A stretch of 64,000 bases of DNA from an uncultured Acetatifactor sp. (GCA_947586055.1 CANPXL010000006.1:1-64000); one strand, 5' to 3'. Positions 44,912 through 54,722 are shown, counted from the stretch's first letter. The notes: generated by a model not told the origin, from the sequence alone. A program made the numbers and translations.

Positions 44912-46257
44912 TGTTTACCACACTGAGAAACGCATTCCGGATCAGGGAGATCAGGGGTAAGATCTTGTTTACCTTCGCGATGCTGGTTGTGATCCGTATT
45001 GGATCACAGCTGCCCACTCCGGGCATCAACAGCCAGTATATCAGAGATATCTTTTCCTCCCAGGCGGAGGGTGCGTTAGGGTTTTTTGATGCGATTACGG
45101 GCGGTTCGTTTTTCAACATGACCATTCTTGCGCTGGGCATCAACCCCTACATCACATCGTCTATTATCATGCAGCTGCTGACGATCGCGATTCCGAAACT
45201 GGAAGAAATGCAGCGGGACGGAGAAGACGGCAGGAAGAAGATCGCGTCGATCACAAGGTATGTGACCATTGTCCTGGCGCTGATCCAGTCCACCGCGATG
45301 GCAGTGGGATTCGGCAGACAGGGACTCCTTACGGGGTATTCTACCATGTCCGGCGGCGCAAAGGCGCTGAGCATCGTTACGGCTGTGGCCACGCTGACGG
45401 CGGGCAGCGCGTTCCTGATGTGGGTCGGTGAGCGAATCACGGAAAAAGGAATCGGGAACGGGATTTCCATTGTACTGGTCATCAACATCATATCCCGGCT
45501 CCCGGAGGACATCGGCAATCTGTTTACCATGTTCGTTGTGGATAAGTTCAGCCAGGGAGCGCCTGCCACGGGTCTTTTGGCGGCGGCGATCATTGTGGGT
45601 GTTATCGTGGGAATGGTGGTGCTTGTCATCATCCTGAATGACGGCGTGAGAAATATACCGGTGCAGTATGCCAACAAGGTTCAGGGAAGAAAAATGGTGG
45701 GCGGCCAGACTTCCAGCATTCCGCTGAAGGTGAATACCGCCGGCGTGATCCCTGTGATCTTCGCCCAGTCCATTTTACAGACGCCGATCATTATTTCCTC
45801 CTTTGTGGGGTATCACGGAACCGGCGTGTGGAGCGAGATATTAAAATATCTCAATTCCAATCTCTGGTGTGATCCGGCCCAGATAAAGTATTCCGTCGGA
45901 TTATTGGTGTATATGGTGCTGATTGTGCTCTTCGCCTATTTCTACACCTCCATCACCTTTAATCCGTTGATGATTGCCGATAACATGAAGAAGCAGGGCG
46001 GGTTTATTCCCGGAATCAGACCGGGCAAGCCGACCAGCGATTATCTGAACAGAATGCTGAACTATATTGTATTCGTAGGAGCGGTGGGACTAACCATCGT
46101 ATCGGTGATCCCCTATATCTTCAGCGGCGTGTTCAACGCCAGCGTATCTTTCGGCGGCACCAGCCTGATCATCATTGTCAGCGTCGTGCTGGAGACGATG
46201 AAGCAGGTGGAGTCTCAGATGCTTGTACGCAACTACAAGGGCTTTCTGGAGAAATAG
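44911..46257 (+). CDS. secY: Protein translocase subunit SecY
   Basis: Ten-helix channel of the Sec translocon, 448 residues: KILFTFAMLVVIRIGSQLPTPG, GALGFFDAITGGSFFNMTI, GERITEKGIGNGISI, GGFIPGIRPGKPT. Start overlaps the L15 stop, as in most Firmicutes. Confidence 0.98.
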   Translation: MFTTLRNAFRIREIRGKILFTFAMLVVIRIGSQLPTPGINSQYIRDIFSSQAEGALGFFDAITGGSFFNMTILALGINPYITSSIIMQLLTIAIPKLEEMQRDGEDGRKKIASITRYVTIVLALIQSTAMAVGFGRQGLLTGYSTMSGGAKALSIVTAVATLTAGSAFLMWVGERITEKGIGNGISIVLVINIISRLPEDIGNLFTMFVVDKFSQGAPATGLLAAAIIVGVIVGMVVLVIILNDGVRNIPVQYANKVQGRKMVGGQTSSIPLKVNTAGVIPVIFAQSILQTPIIISSFVGYHGTGVWSEILKYLNSNLWCDPAQIKYSVGLLVYMVLIVLFAYFYTSITFNPLMIADNMKKQGGFIPGIRPGKPTSDYLNRMLNYIVFVGAVGLTIVSVIPYIFSGVFNASVSFGGTSLIIIVSVVLETMKQVESQMLVRNYKGFLEK

Positions 46258-46413
46258 GAAAGAGATACGAGATCGGGCAGGCGACTGCCCGGTCTCATTT
46301 CGCTGTTGGAAGCAGCAAATCAAATGCCCGCGCAGGCGTCTCGCCCGACCTGCCGTCCGCGGGGAACAATCTGTAGAATGTCCGCTGCAGCGGACAGAAG
46401 GGAATGACTGAGT
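46258..46413 (+). ncRNA. Structured 156-nt secY-adk gap
   Basis: A 12-bp hairpin (46269-46280 with 46285-46296, allowing one G-T pair) follows secY, and a perfect 16-bp palindrome GTCCGCTGCAGCGGAC lies at 46380-46395, 18 bases before the adk ATG. No T-tract follows the first, so it may be a partial terminator or an RNA processing site. Confidence 0.5.
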
Positions 46414-47067
46414 ATGAAAATCATCATGTTGGGAGCGCCGGGGGCCGGCAAGGGAACACAGGCGAAACTGATCGCCGAAAAGTACGGGGTGCCTCACATT
46501 TCCACAGGCGATATCTTCCGCGCCAACATCAAGAACGGAACGGAGCTTGGCATGGAAGCGAAAAAATATATGGATCAGGGACTGCTGGTCCCGGATGAGC
46601 TCACGGTCCGGATCCTGCTGGACAGGGTAGCGCAGAAGGACTGTGAAAACGGGTATGTGCTGGACGGTTTCCCACGCACGATTCCGCAGGCGCAGGTGCT
46701 GGACGAGGCGCTGGATAAGCTTGGAGAGAAGATCGACTTTGCCGTCGATGTGGACGTCCCGGATGAAAACATTGTGAGAAGGATGTCCGGCAGAAGGGCC
46801 TGCCTGAAGTGCGGAGCCACTTATCATATCGAACATGTTCCGCCGAAAAAGGAAGGGATCTGCGACGATTGCGGCAGCGAGCTGGTGCTGCGCGACGACG
46901 ATAAGCCGGAAACCGTGCAGAACCGCCTGAAGGTCTACCATGACCAGACGCAGCCGCTGATCGACTTTTATAAGAAAAAAGGCGTGCTGAGGACGGTGGA
47001 CGGCACCAGGGATATGCAGGATGTGTTTCAGGTCATCTGCGGGATTCTGGATGAAAAAGAAGTCTGA
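46414..47067 (+). CDS. adk: Adenylate kinase
   Basis: Interconverts ATP + AMP and 2 ADP. P-loop [15 protein letters not shown] and the LID with a zinc site of four Cys (CLKCG, CDDCG), the Gram-positive long form. 217 residues. It lies in the usual secY-adk-map order. Confidence 0.98.
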   Translation: MKIIMLGAPGAGKGTQAKLIAEKYGVPHISTGDIFRANIKNGTELGMEAKKYMDQGLLVPDELTVRILLDRVAQKDCENGYVLDGFPRTIPQAQVLDEALDKLGEKIDFAVDVDVPDENIVRRMSGRRACLKCGATYHIEHVPPKKEGICDDCGSELVLRDDDKPETVQNRLKVYHDQTQPLIDFYKKKGVLRTVDGTRDMQDVFQVICGILDEKEV

Positions 47068-47084
47068 GAGGGAGCGTCAAAGTC

Positions 47085-47837
47085 ATGGGTATTACGATTA
47101 AGACGGAACAGGAGATCCGGCTGATGCGGGAATCCTGCAGATTGCTGGCAGATGTTTTTCAGAGTCTTGAGGAAGCGGTACATCCTGGTATGTCCACCAT
47201 GGAGATCAATATTCTGGGGGACCGGCTGATCAGGCAGCACGGCTGTATTCCGAATTTCCTGCACTATAACGGCTATCCGGCGTCCATCTGCGTGTCCGTG
47301 AACGACGAGGTGGTCCACGGGATTCCGAGGAAGAACCATATCCTGCAGGAGGGCGACATCGTGAGTCTGGACGCTGGCCTGATCTATCAGGGCTATCATT
47401 CCGACATGGCGAGGACCTTCGGCGTGGGACAGATAAGCGATGAGGCGCAGAAGCTGATCGACGCCACAAAGCAGAGCTTTTTTGAGGGAATAAAGATGGC
47501 CAGGGCAGGCAATCATCTCTATGAAATTTCCAACGCCATCGCCGCGTACATCGATACCTTCGGCTACGGAATCGTGAGAGAGCTGGTGGGACACGGCATC
47601 GGAACGAGACTGCACGAGGATCCGCAGATCCCGAATTTTGCGCAGGCAAAGCGGGGACCGAAGCTGAGAGCCGGGATGACGCTCTGTGTGGAGCCCATGA
47701 TCAACATGGGAAGAGCGGACGTGGAGTGGCTGGACGACGACTGGACGGTGGTGACGCAGGACGGATCCTGGTCGGCGCATTACGAAAACACGATCCTGAT
47801 TACGGAAGGCGATCCCGAGATCCTTACGCTTTACTGA
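47085..47837 (+). CDS. map: Methionine aminopeptidase, type I
   Basis: Removes the initiator methionine. Metal ligands are in SLDAGLIYQGYHSDMART (two Asp), GHGIG (His), CVEPMIN (Glu) and YENTILIT (Glu). 250 residues. RBS GGGAGCG; 17 bp after adk. Confidence 0.97.
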   Translation: MGITIKTEQEIRLMRESCRLLADVFQSLEEAVHPGMSTMEINILGDRLIRQHGCIPNFLHYNGYPASICVSVNDEVVHGIPRKNHILQEGDIVSLDAGLIYQGYHSDMARTFGVGQISDEAQKLIDATKQSFFEGIKMARAGNHLYEISNAIAAYIDTFGYGIVRELVGHGIGTRLHEDPQIPNFAQAKRGPKLRAGMTLCVEPMINMGRADVEWLDDDWTVVTQDGSWSAHYENTILITEGDPEILTLY

Positions 47838-47929
47838 ACGTCCGGCGAAACAGCCGGATACCCGGACCGGCAAGGGGACGGCTCTGCCGGCCCGGCGCAT
47901 TGTCTGCGGAAATAAAGGTGGGACAGATT

Positions 47930-48235
47930 ATGATAGGACAGTTCGTAACTTCAAAAGCCGGACATGACAAGGGCGCGCTTTATGTGGTGGCCGCCGAGGA
48001 GGGCGATTTTGTATATCTGTGTGACGGCCGGCTGAAGCTGCTGGAAGCGCCCAAGAAAAAACGACGGAAGCATATTCAGCCGATCAACGCCGCGGTGGAA
48101 GAGGAACTGCGGCGGCGTCTCGCATCCGGAGACGGCGTCCGCGACGAGGAAATCAGATACGCCATCAGGCTTAAAGCAGGAGAACAGAAATCAGCAGGAG
48201 TGAATGGAGGAAATCTATGTCAAAGAGTGATGTGA
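47930..48235 (+). CDS. KOW-domain RNA-binding protein (L14e-like)
   Basis: About 101 residues. It opens [19 protein letters not shown], the KOW/L14e-type fold, and contains a basic stretch KKKRRKH. Such a gene between map and infA is common in Clostridia and is thought to bind RNA or ribosomes; its role is not established. ATG 47930 has AAAGGTGGG upstream. The last 19 bases overlap infA in another frame. Confidence 0.85.
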   Translation: MIGQFVTSKAGHDKGALYVVAAEEGDFVYLCDGRLKLLEAPKKKRRKHIQPINAAVEEELRRRLASGDGVRDEEIRYAIRLKAGEQKSAGVNGGNLCQRVM

Positions 48236-48435
48236 TCGAAATTGAAGGAACCGTTGTGGAGAAGCTGCCCAATACCATGTTCCAGGTGGAATTGGAGAAC
48301 GGTCATCGTGTGCTGGCGCATATCAGCGGCAAGCTGCGCCAGAATTTTATCCGTATTCTTCCCGGTGACCGCGTAACCCTGGAACTTTCTCCCTATGACC
48401 TGAGCAAGGGACGGATTATCTGGAGAGATAAGTAG
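48217..48435 (+). CDS. infA: Translation initiation factor IF-1
   Basis: 72-residue OB-fold factor that binds the 30S A site: [61 protein letters not shown]; it begins inside the end of the KOW gene, suggesting coupled translation. Confidence 0.98.
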   Translation: MSKSDVIEIEGTVVEKLPNTMFQVELENGHRVLAHISGKLRQNFIRILPGDRVTLELSPYDLSKGRIIWRDK

Positions 48436-48460
48436 GCCGATAAATTAATATGAAAAACCC

Positions 48461-48489
48461 TTGCATAATTCGGAAGCTTATGTTACAAT
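48461..48489 (+). promoter_or_regulatory. Internal promoter before rpmJ
   Basis: TTGCAT at 48461-48466, 17-bp spacer, TACAAT at 48484-48489, 34 bp before the rpmJ GTG. It would drive rpmJ, rpsM, rpsK, rpsD, rpoA and rplQ separately from the upstream part. Confidence 0.7.
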
Positions 48490-48522
48490 GTAAAACGGTC
48501 TTTTTTGAAAGGAGGGTTTAAC

Positions 48523-48636
48523 GTGAAGGTTAGATCATCAGTGAAACCGATCTGCGAAAAGTGCAAGATCATCAAGAGAAAAGGACGCATCAGAGTAATC
48601 TGCGAAAATCCGAAGCATAAGCAGAGACAGGGATAA
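48523..48636 (+). CDS. rpmJ: 50S ribosomal protein L36
   Basis: 37 residues from a GTG start after [30 protein letters not shown], then [13 protein letters not shown]. It has the zinc-binding Cys/His set (CEKC, C, H). Easily missed because of its size. Confidence 0.96.
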   Translation: MKVRSSVKPICEKCKIIKRKGRIRVICENPKHKQRQG

Positions 48637-49041
48637 TCACCGCCTGAGGACGGCCGTAAGGGACGCCCTTAAGTTAAGTGAGTTCTTGTCCGGTTGTTAT
48701 GTGCGGCTGAACCAATGCCCCCTTAAGAAGGCGGCATTGATTATCATAAAACTGGGATAGAGAGCTTGCAGGGAGATTACTTGTTGATACCATGACGAAG
48801 GGGATTTCCGAAACCGCGGGGAATGCGGTTTCAGGAAATGCCGTGTTTTTGTCTCCGGGAAATGTGATGACGTATTTTCCGTGGGTGGGACAGTCGGAAT
48901 GGAAAGATCGGATGATCGGAAGGTGTCCGGTTGGGTGAAAGCCCCAATCAACTTAGTAACATGCGGCACACAAAAACAAGACCGATGTGTGCGGCGCGGT
49001 TCCCGCAGCGCGGGGACACAGAAAAAATGGAGGAAATGTAA
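48637..49041 (+). ncRNA. 405-nt structured interval between rpmJ and rpsM
   Basis: No known gene, while neighbouring gaps are under 160 nt. Perfect hairpins: CAATGCC/GGCATTG (48713-48739), a 14-bp bulged stem ATTTCC-GAAACCGC/GCGGTTTC-A-GGAAAT (48804-48839), TTGGG/CCCAA (48931-48947), GCACAC/GTGTGC (48966-48992) and CCCGC/GCGGG (49002-49014). A 48-codon frame (48792-48938) lies across it without a ribosome site. It could be a leader of the rpsM-rplQ part (the E. coli alpha operon leader binds S4) or an independent RNA. Confidence 0.55.
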
Positions 49042-49413
49042 ATGGCTCGTATCGCAGGTGTGGACTTACCAAGAGAAAAGAGAATTGAAATCGGTTTAAC
49101 TTACATCTATGGCATCGGCAGACCTACCGCCAACAAGATTCTGGCGGAAGCGGGAGTCAATCCCGATACCAGAGTGAGGGACATGACCGACGACGAGGTG
49201 AAAAAGGTCAGCGAAGCTATCGAAAAGCTGAATGTGGTTGTGGAAGGTGATCTGAGACGGGACGTCGCTCTGAACATCAAGAGACTTCAGGAGATCGGCT
49301 GCTACCGCGGGATCCGCCACCGCAGAGGACTTCCTGTGCGCGGTCAGAACACCAAGAACAACGCGAGAACCCGCAAGGGTCCCAAGAGAACTGTGGCAAA
49401 CAAGAAAAAGTAA
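49042..49413 (+). CDS. rpsM: 30S ribosomal protein S13
   Basis: 30S head protein touching the P-site tRNA, 123 residues: [47 protein letters not shown]-like tail. RBS TGGAGGAAA. Confidence 0.98.
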   Translation: MARIAGVDLPREKRIEIGLTYIYGIGRPTANKILAEAGVNPDTRVRDMTDDEVKKVSEAIEKLNVVVEGDLRRDVALNIKRLQEIGCYRGIRHRRGLPVRGQNTKNNARTRKGPKRTVANKKK

Positions 49414-49483
49414 TAAGATTCGGTAACTGCAAATTGGAATCATACGGATTCCAGAAGATCAAGAAAGTAGGTTAGTTTAAAAC

Positions 49484-49879
49484 ATGGCGAAACAAGTTGC
49501 AAAAAAAGTAACGAAAAAGCGCGTTAGGAAAAACGTTGAACGCGGACAGGCACATATCCAGTCTTCTTTTAACAATACGATCGTTACCCTGACCGATACG
49601 GAGGGGAACGCTCTCAGCTGGGCAAGCGCCGGTGGTCTGGGATTTAAAGGTTCAAGGAAATCTACTCCATATGCCGCACAGATGGCGGCCGAGACGGCGA
49701 CAAAAGCCGCTCTGGTACATGGACTGAAATCCGTAGACGTATTTGTAAAGGGTCCCGGTTCGGGACGCGAGGCTGCGATCCGGGCGCTCTCGGCGTGCGG
49801 TCTCGAGGTGGTGAGCATCCGCGACGTGACGGCTGTCCCTCATAACGGCTGCCGTCCGCCCAAGAGACGCCGCGTATAA
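49484..49879 (+). CDS. rpsK: 30S ribosomal protein S11
   Basis: Platform protein near the mRNA exit, 131 residues: [56 protein letters not shown]. Confidence 0.98.
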   Translation: MAKQVAKKVTKKRVRKNVERGQAHIQSSFNNTIVTLTDTEGNALSWASAGGLGFKGSRKSTPYAAQMAAETATKAALVHGLKSVDVFVKGPGSGREAAIRALSACGLEVVSIRDVTAVPHNGCRPPKRRRV

Positions 49880-49923
49880 CAGGTTTTGCAGTTTGAGCCG
49901 CGCAGGCGGCGCAGTTGGAAGAA

Positions 49924-49942
49924 AGTGCCGCAGTGCGGCACT
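49924..49942 (+). promoter_or_regulatory. Hairpin before rpsD
   Basis: AGTGCCGC (49924-49931) pairs with GCGGCACT (49935-49942), loop AGT, 30 bases before the rpsD ATG. S4 represses its own gene in Bacillus through a leader, so this may be part of an S4 site. Confidence 0.4.
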
Positions 49943-49971
49943 GTAAACAATAAAGAAGGGAAAAGAAAAAA

Positions 49972-50565
49972 ATGGCAGTAAATCGCGTACCTGTATTAAA
50001 GAGATGCAGAGCCCTGGGTCTGGAGCCTTCTCAGCTGGGGTATGATAAGAAATCCAAAAGACAGAACCTGAAGGCGGGGAAGAAGGTCAGTGAATACGGC
50101 CTGCAGCTTCGGGAAAAGCAGAAGGCAAAATTCATTTACGGCGTTCTGGAGAAACCCTTCAGAAACTATTATGAGAAAGCCGACAGAATGAAGGGAACCA
50201 CCGGCGAGAATCTGATGATAATGCTGGAGAGCAGACTGGACAACGTCGTGTTCCGGATGGGCTTTGCGAGGACCAGAAGAGAGGCCAGACAGGTGGTTGA
50301 CCATCGTCATGTTCTGGTGAACGGCAAGGTGGTGAATATTCCTTCCTACCTGATCAAGGCCGGCGACGTGATCGAGATCAGCGAGAAGGCAAAATCTTTA
50401 CAGAGATACAAGGACATTGCGGAGGTGACAGGCGGCAGACTGGTGCCCGAGTGGATGGATGTCGATCTTGAGAACTTCAAGGGAACCATCAAGAATCTTC
50501 CCACCAGAGAAATGATCGATGTGCCCGTGGACGAGATGCTGATCGTCGAGTTGTACTCCAAGTAA
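49972..50565 (+). CDS. rpsD: 30S ribosomal protein S4
   Basis: Assembly initiator of the 30S body, 197 residues: [46 protein letters not shown]-like S4 core, [19 protein letters not shown]-type fold. RBS AAGGGAAAAG. Confidence 0.98.
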   Translation: MAVNRVPVLKRCRALGLEPSQLGYDKKSKRQNLKAGKKVSEYGLQLREKQKAKFIYGVLEKPFRNYYEKADRMKGTTGENLMIMLESRLDNVVFRMGFARTRREARQVVDHRHVLVNGKVVNIPSYLIKAGDVIEISEKAKSLQRYKDIAEVTGGRLVPEWMDVDLENFKGTIKNLPTREMIDVPVDEMLIVELYSK

Positions 50566-50595
50566 GAGAACAGTTCAAAAAGGAGGGTATTCGCA

Positions 50596-51552
50596 GTGTT
50601 TGATTTTGAGAGACCGAATATTGAGGTTGCCGAGATTTCAGAAGACAGGAAATACGGCAGATTTGTCGTTGAGCCTCTGGAAAGAGGATATGGAATTACA
50701 CTGGGTAATTCCCTGAGAAGGATCATGCTTTCCTCACTGCCCGGTGCGGCTGTAAGTCAGGTGAAGATCGAAGGCGTACTGCATGAGTTCAGTTCCGTAC
50801 CCAACGTGAAGGAAGATGTGACTGAGATCATCATGAACATCAAGAGCCTTGCCATCAAAAACAACAGCGAGACCAACGAGGCAAAGACAGCATACATCGA
50901 GTATGAGGGCGAAGGCGTTGTACACGCGTCCGATATTCAGGTGGATCAGGATGTGGAGATCCTGAACCCCGATCTTGTGATCGCAACCCTGAGCGGCAAA
51001 GACGCAAAGCTTTTCATGGAACTGACCATTACCAAGGGGCGTGGTTATGTGAGCGCGGAGAGGAACAAACACGAGGAACTGCCCATCGGCGTGATCGCGG
51101 TGGATTCCATCTATACGCCCGTTGAGAGAGTAAACGTGACCGTGGAAAATACCCGCGTGGGCCAGATCACGGATTACGACAAGCTGACGCTGGATGTGTT
51201 TACCAACGGCACGCTGGTTCCCGACGAGGCGGTGAGTCTCGCAGCGAAAGTGCTCAGCGAGCATTTAAGCCTTTTCATCGATCTCTCCGAGAACGCAAAG
51301 ATGGCAGAGGTCATGGTAGAGAAAGAGGACGACGAGAAGGAGAAGGTGCTGGAGATGAGCATCGATGAGCTGGAGCTTTCCGTCCGTTCCTACAACTGCC
51401 TGAAGAGAGCCGGGATCAATACCGTGGAAGAACTGTGCAACAAGACGCCCGAGGATATGATGAAAGTCCGCAATCTGGGACGCAAGTCTCTGGAAGAGGT
51501 GCTGGCGAAGCTGAAAGAGCTGGGGCTGTCCCTGAATGCCAGCGAGGAATAA
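50596..51552 (+). CDS. rpoA: RNA polymerase alpha subunit
   Basis: 318 residues; N-terminal dimerisation domain ([23 protein letters not shown]) and C-terminal domain ([19 protein letters not shown]) joined by a linker near residue 235. It starts with GTG after AAAGGAGGG. Confidence 0.98.
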   Translation: MFDFERPNIEVAEISEDRKYGRFVVEPLERGYGITLGNSLRRIMLSSLPGAAVSQVKIEGVLHEFSSVPNVKEDVTEIIMNIKSLAIKNNSETNEAKTAYIEYEGEGVVHASDIQVDQDVEILNPDLVIATLSGKDAKLFMELTITKGRGYVSAERNKHEELPIGVIAVDSIYTPVERVNVTVENTRVGQITDYDKLTLDVFTNGTLVPDEAVSLAAKVLSEHLSLFIDLSENAKMAEVMVEKEDDEKEKVLEMSIDELELSVRSYNCLKRAGINTVEELCNKTPEDMMKVRNLGRKSLEEVLAKLKELGLSLNASEE

Positions 51553-51702
51553 CTCCGGGAACTTATTTATGGATAGCCGCGGCGGTAAGACCGATGTGTT
51601 CGCCGGCGGTTCATCTCTGAATGGAATAGGAAACAGACATCCGGTAAGTAAGTCCAAAGCGCGTGGCCGGATGTACCATGAATGGAGAAAGGAAAATTTA
51701 TT

Positions 51703-52308
51703 ATGGCAAAGTACAGAAAACTTGGCAGAACCTCCGACCAGAGGAAAGCGTTGCTGAGAAATCAGGTGACGGCGCTGATCTACAGGGGCCGGATCATCAC
51801 CACTCAGGCAAAGGCGAAGGAAGTACAGAAAATCGCGGAAGGCCTGATCGCACTGGCGGTAAAGGAAAAGGACAACTACGAGACGGTCAAGGTCACGACA
51901 AAGGTTGCCCGCAAGGACAAGGACGGAAAGAGAGTAAAGCAGATCGTTGACAAGGATACGAAGAAGGTGCTTTCCGAAACCCACCGCGATAAGGACGGCA
52001 AGATTCTGAGAATAGAAAACGGCGTTACCGTTACCGTCTATGATGAGGTGGAAAAGGAGATCAAGAAGGATCTGCCTTCCAGATCCCATGCGAGACGCCA
52101 GATGCTGAAGGTGCTGTGCCCTGTGGTAGATGTTCCGAAGGAAGCGGCCGGCAGGAAAAGAAATACCAGAGAGGTAAATCTGGTGGAAAAGCTGTTTGAC
52201 GAGTATGCTCCCCGGTATGCGAACCGCAAGGGCGGCTATACCAGAATCGTAAAGATCGGCCAGCGCAAGGGCGACGCAGCCATGGAAGTAGTTCTGGAAC
52301 TGGTGTAA
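51703..52308 (+). CDS. rplQ: 50S ribosomal protein L17 with a large insertion
   Basis: 201 residues against the usual 115-130. The N-terminal part ([40 protein letters not shown]) and the C-terminal part ([23 protein letters not shown]) are normal. Between them lie roughly 75 extra residues (about 57-133), rich in Lys and Asp with a beta pattern ([20 protein letters not shown]), before [11 protein letters not shown] 51703 follows GGAGAAAGGAA. The insertion is in frame with the rest and probably sits on the ribosome surface. Confidence 0.96.
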   Translation: MAKYRKLGRTSDQRKALLRNQVTALIYRGRIITTQAKAKEVQKIAEGLIALAVKEKDNYETVKVTTKVARKDKDGKRVKQIVDKDTKKVLSETHRDKDGKILRIENGVTVTVYDEVEKEIKKDLPSRSHARRQMLKVLCPVVDVPKEAAGRKRNTREVNLVEKLFDEYAPRYANRKGGYTRIVKIGQRKGDAAMEVVLELV

Positions 52309-52330
52309 ACAGGTTAAAAACAGAAAATGC

Positions 52331-52376
52331 AGGGAGGACCGATGTGAAGTGCAGCACGTTGGGACTCCCTCTTTTT
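52331..52376 (+). terminator. Terminator of the ribosomal superoperon
   Basis: AGGGAG (52331-52336) pairs with CTCCCT (52365-52370) around an inner stem-forming region, followed by CTTTTTT. It lies 22 bp after rplQ. Confidence 0.75.
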
Positions 52377-52451
52377 TCGGAACAGATCGGAAAAATCCGG
52401 GAAGACACATAAGGTTTTGCGCGTTTCGACAGCGCGGAAATGGAGTGGGAG

Positions 52452-53819
52452 ATGAAGAGAAGCGGAGGGAAACCGCGGTATACGGGGGAAGATATCCGAA
52501 AAACATTGAATATGGCCTGGCCCGCCATGTTGGAGTCCTTTTTTACGGCGCTGGCGGGTCTGATCGATTCGTTCATGGTGAGTTCTCTCGGATCCTATGC
52601 GGTGGCGGCGGTTGGACTCACGACACAGCCGAAATTTCTGGGCCTTTCCCTGTTCTTTGCGGCCAACGTTGCCATTTCGGCTCTGGTGGCCAGAAGAATG
52701 GGCGAGGACAGAAGAGAGGACGCAAACAGGATCTTTTCCACCTTTCTGCTCTTTGTCCTGATCATGGCGGTGCTGTTCAGCATTCTTTTTGTCGCGTTCG
52801 CCGATCCCATCATCCGATTCTGCGGCTCGGAAGAGCTGACGCATGACAGCGCGGTGCAGTATTTTCGGATCATCATGGGCGGCATGCTCTTTAACTGTGT
52901 CCAGATGGGCGTCAACGCGGCCCAGAGGGGCGCGGGCAACACCCGGATCACCATGCGGACCAATCTGGTGTCAAGCGCCGTGAACATTGCCGCCAACTAT
53001 CTGCTGATCGAGGGACATCTGGGTTTCCCGGCCCTTGGGATCCAGGGAGCGGCTCTGGCAACGGTTCTGGGCACCGTCGTGGCCTGCTTCATGAGTCTGG
53101 CTTCCGTCTGGAAGCGGGAGACGTTTGTGAGCATTCCGCTGATTGTAAAGCAGAGAATGAAGCCTACGCTGGATGCGCTGAAGAATATCGTCAGGGTGGG
53201 ATACAGCGTATTTGCGGAACAGGTCCTCATGCGGATCGGATTCATGCTGACGGCTCTTATGGCCGCGGATCAGGGGACGGCGGCCATGGCGGCGCATCAG
53301 GTGGGAATGAATATCATGGGACTGTCCTTTTCCTTCGGGGACGGCCTGCAGGCTACGGCGGTAGCGCTGATCGGTTACAGTCTGGGAGCAAAACAGCCGG
53401 AAAAGGCGAAAGACTTCGGAAGAACATGCCGGATGATCGGCGGTGTGATCTCTGTGGTGTTGTCCGTGGCGTATTTCTTTGGGGCGAGACCGCTGATGCG
53501 TCTGTTCTTCCGGGAAGAAAAGGAGATCGTTGACATCGGCGTGGGCATTATGCATGTGATCATTTTCGTCGTGGTCCTGCAGATCGCCCAGGTAATCTAC
53601 ATGGGCTGTCTCAGGGGCGCGGGGGATACCCTGTACACGGCGCTGGCGTCCGCGTTCAGCGTTACCGTGATGAGGACGCTTGGCTCCTATCTGTTCGGAT
53701 ATACCTTCGGCATGGGAATCACGGGAATCTGGATCGGCGTGGTGGCGGACCAACTCTCCAGATATGTTCTGGCATCCGTCCGGTTCCGCCAGGGAAAGTG
53801 GACGAGGATAAAGATATGA
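52452..53819 (+). CDS. MATE-family efflux transporter (second copy)
   Basis: Twelve-helix exporter, about 455 residues. Motifs are MAWPAMLESFFTALAGLIDSFMVSSLG, QPKFLGLSLFFAANVAISALVARRMG and MAAHQVGMNIMGLSFSFGDGLQATA. ATG 52452 has GGAG 6 bases upstream and is preferred to ATG 52440. It stands after the ribosomal terminator and converges on the M15 peptidase with a 9-bp gap. Substrate unknown. Confidence 0.92.
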   Translation: MKRSGGKPRYTGEDIRKTLNMAWPAMLESFFTALAGLIDSFMVSSLGSYAVAAVGLTTQPKFLGLSLFFAANVAISALVARRMGEDRREDANRIFSTFLLFVLIMAVLFSILFVAFADPIIRFCGSEELTHDSAVQYFRIIMGGMLFNCVQMGVNAAQRGAGNTRITMRTNLVSSAVNIAANYLLIEGHLGFPALGIQGAALATVLGTVVACFMSLASVWKRETFVSIPLIVKQRMKPTLDALKNIVRVGYSVFAEQVLMRIGFMLTALMAADQGTAAMAAHQVGMNIMGLSFSFGDGLQATAVALIGYSLGAKQPEKAKDFGRTCRMIGGVISVVLSVAYFFGARPLMRLFFREEKEIVDIGVGIMHVIIFVVVLQIAQVIYMGCLRGAGDTLYTALASAFSVTVMRTLGSYLFGYTFGMGITGIWIGVVADQLSRYVLASVRFRQGKWTRIKI

Positions 53820-53828
53820 CCTGTCTTC

Positions 53829-54722
53829 CTACTGCGGCGCCTTCTGGAAATGCTGGTAGTCTTTGCAGCTGTTCCAGTTTCCGCCCCAGGTAAAGCCGTG
53901 TGCGGTAAAAAGCTTATAGCACAGATCGTCTTCGTCGATTTTATAGGGGAAGCTCTGTGAGCGGTCCGCGTAGGATACGCCGGAAGCGGGAGAAACCGTT
54001 TCGCTCCCGTCGCTGTTGTAAGTGATATAAGGATTGTAGAGCGGGTTAATGTCCACGGCGAGTCCCAGAGCGTGCCGGGAAAGACTGGAAGAACCCTCTA
54101 CCGTCCGGTAGTTAAAGCAGGAGGTGTTGTTGTCCTCCATGGAAGCGGTGTCGTCGCCGTCGTATCCGTCGATCAGCCGCACGCGCTCCAGACGGTACTC
54201 GTTCCGGTACAGCTCATAGAAGATTTCGACCAGATCCTGAGCGATAAGGCTGTTGCAGATCAGTTCCCCCTCCGCGGGATTTCCGTCGAAGTCATAGTGC
54301 AGAATATGGACATAGCTCAGCTCGTCCAAGGTGATCGAGAGCTCCTGACCGTCCTGCGGCAGGGCGGGATAGGAGACCCCGGTGATATAGCGGCGCAGAT
54401 CGTCCGAAAGCGGCTCGTAGTAGAACGCGTCCGTAAGCGCCTGGCGAAACTCCAGCTGGGTGTCTCCGTTTAAGACGGCCCCGGTCAGGGTGGAGGAAAA
54501 TGTGTCGTCGGGTCTGTCCTCCTGCGCGGGAGAAGCCGTCGGAGATTCGGAGGGAGACGGAACCGGAACGTCCGACGGAGCCGGGACATCCGGCGTGCCG
54601 TGAAGTTCGGCGTATTCCGTGAGACTCAGGGAATCGCCCAGAAGAAACCTGCGCAGACAGACGACAAACAGGAGAATGGCGCCTATCAGAGCAAACATTT
54701 TTAACAGTTTGGAACGGTTCAT
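53829..54722 (-). CDS. M15-family D-Ala-D-Ala carboxypeptidase-like protein
   Basis: Membrane-anchored peptidoglycan peptidase, 297 residues. A helix at about residues 8-26 is followed by a Pro/Ser linker and a domain ending in the M15 zinc motifs: SRHALGLAVDINP (His-x6-Asp) and a C-terminal DYQHFQ (His), with GNWNSCKDYQHF typical of the VanY/M15C group. It would trim peptide stems or cross-links in the wall. RBS AAAGGATG before ATG 54722. It is transcribed toward the MATE gene and away from ecfA1. Confidence 0.85.
   Translation of the reverse strand: MNRSKLLKMFALIGAILLFVVCLRRFLLGDSLSLTEYAELHGTPDVPAPSDVPVPSPSESPTASPAQEDRPDDTFSSTLTGAVLNGDTQLEFRQALTDAFYYEPLSDDLRRYITGVSYPALPQDGQELSITLDELSYVHILHYDFDGNPAEGELICNSLIAQDLVEIFYELYRNEYRLERVRLIDGYDGDDTASMEDNNTSCFNYRTVEGSSSLSRHALGLAVDINPLYNPYITYNSDGSETVSPASGVSYADRSQSFPYKIDEDDLCYKLFTAHGFTWGGNWNSCKDYQHFQKAPQ

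Noticed and set aside
48697-48969. Minus-strand 90-codon frame in the rpmJ-rpsM gap
   Set aside because: No ribosome site, low-complexity content, and the DNA is better explained by RNA structure on the plus strand.
48980-49005. Resemblance to group II intron domain V
   Set aside because: A few bases look like the GAGCCG...CGGTTC pattern, but the element is too short, lacks the AGC triad pairing and no intron-encoded protein is present.
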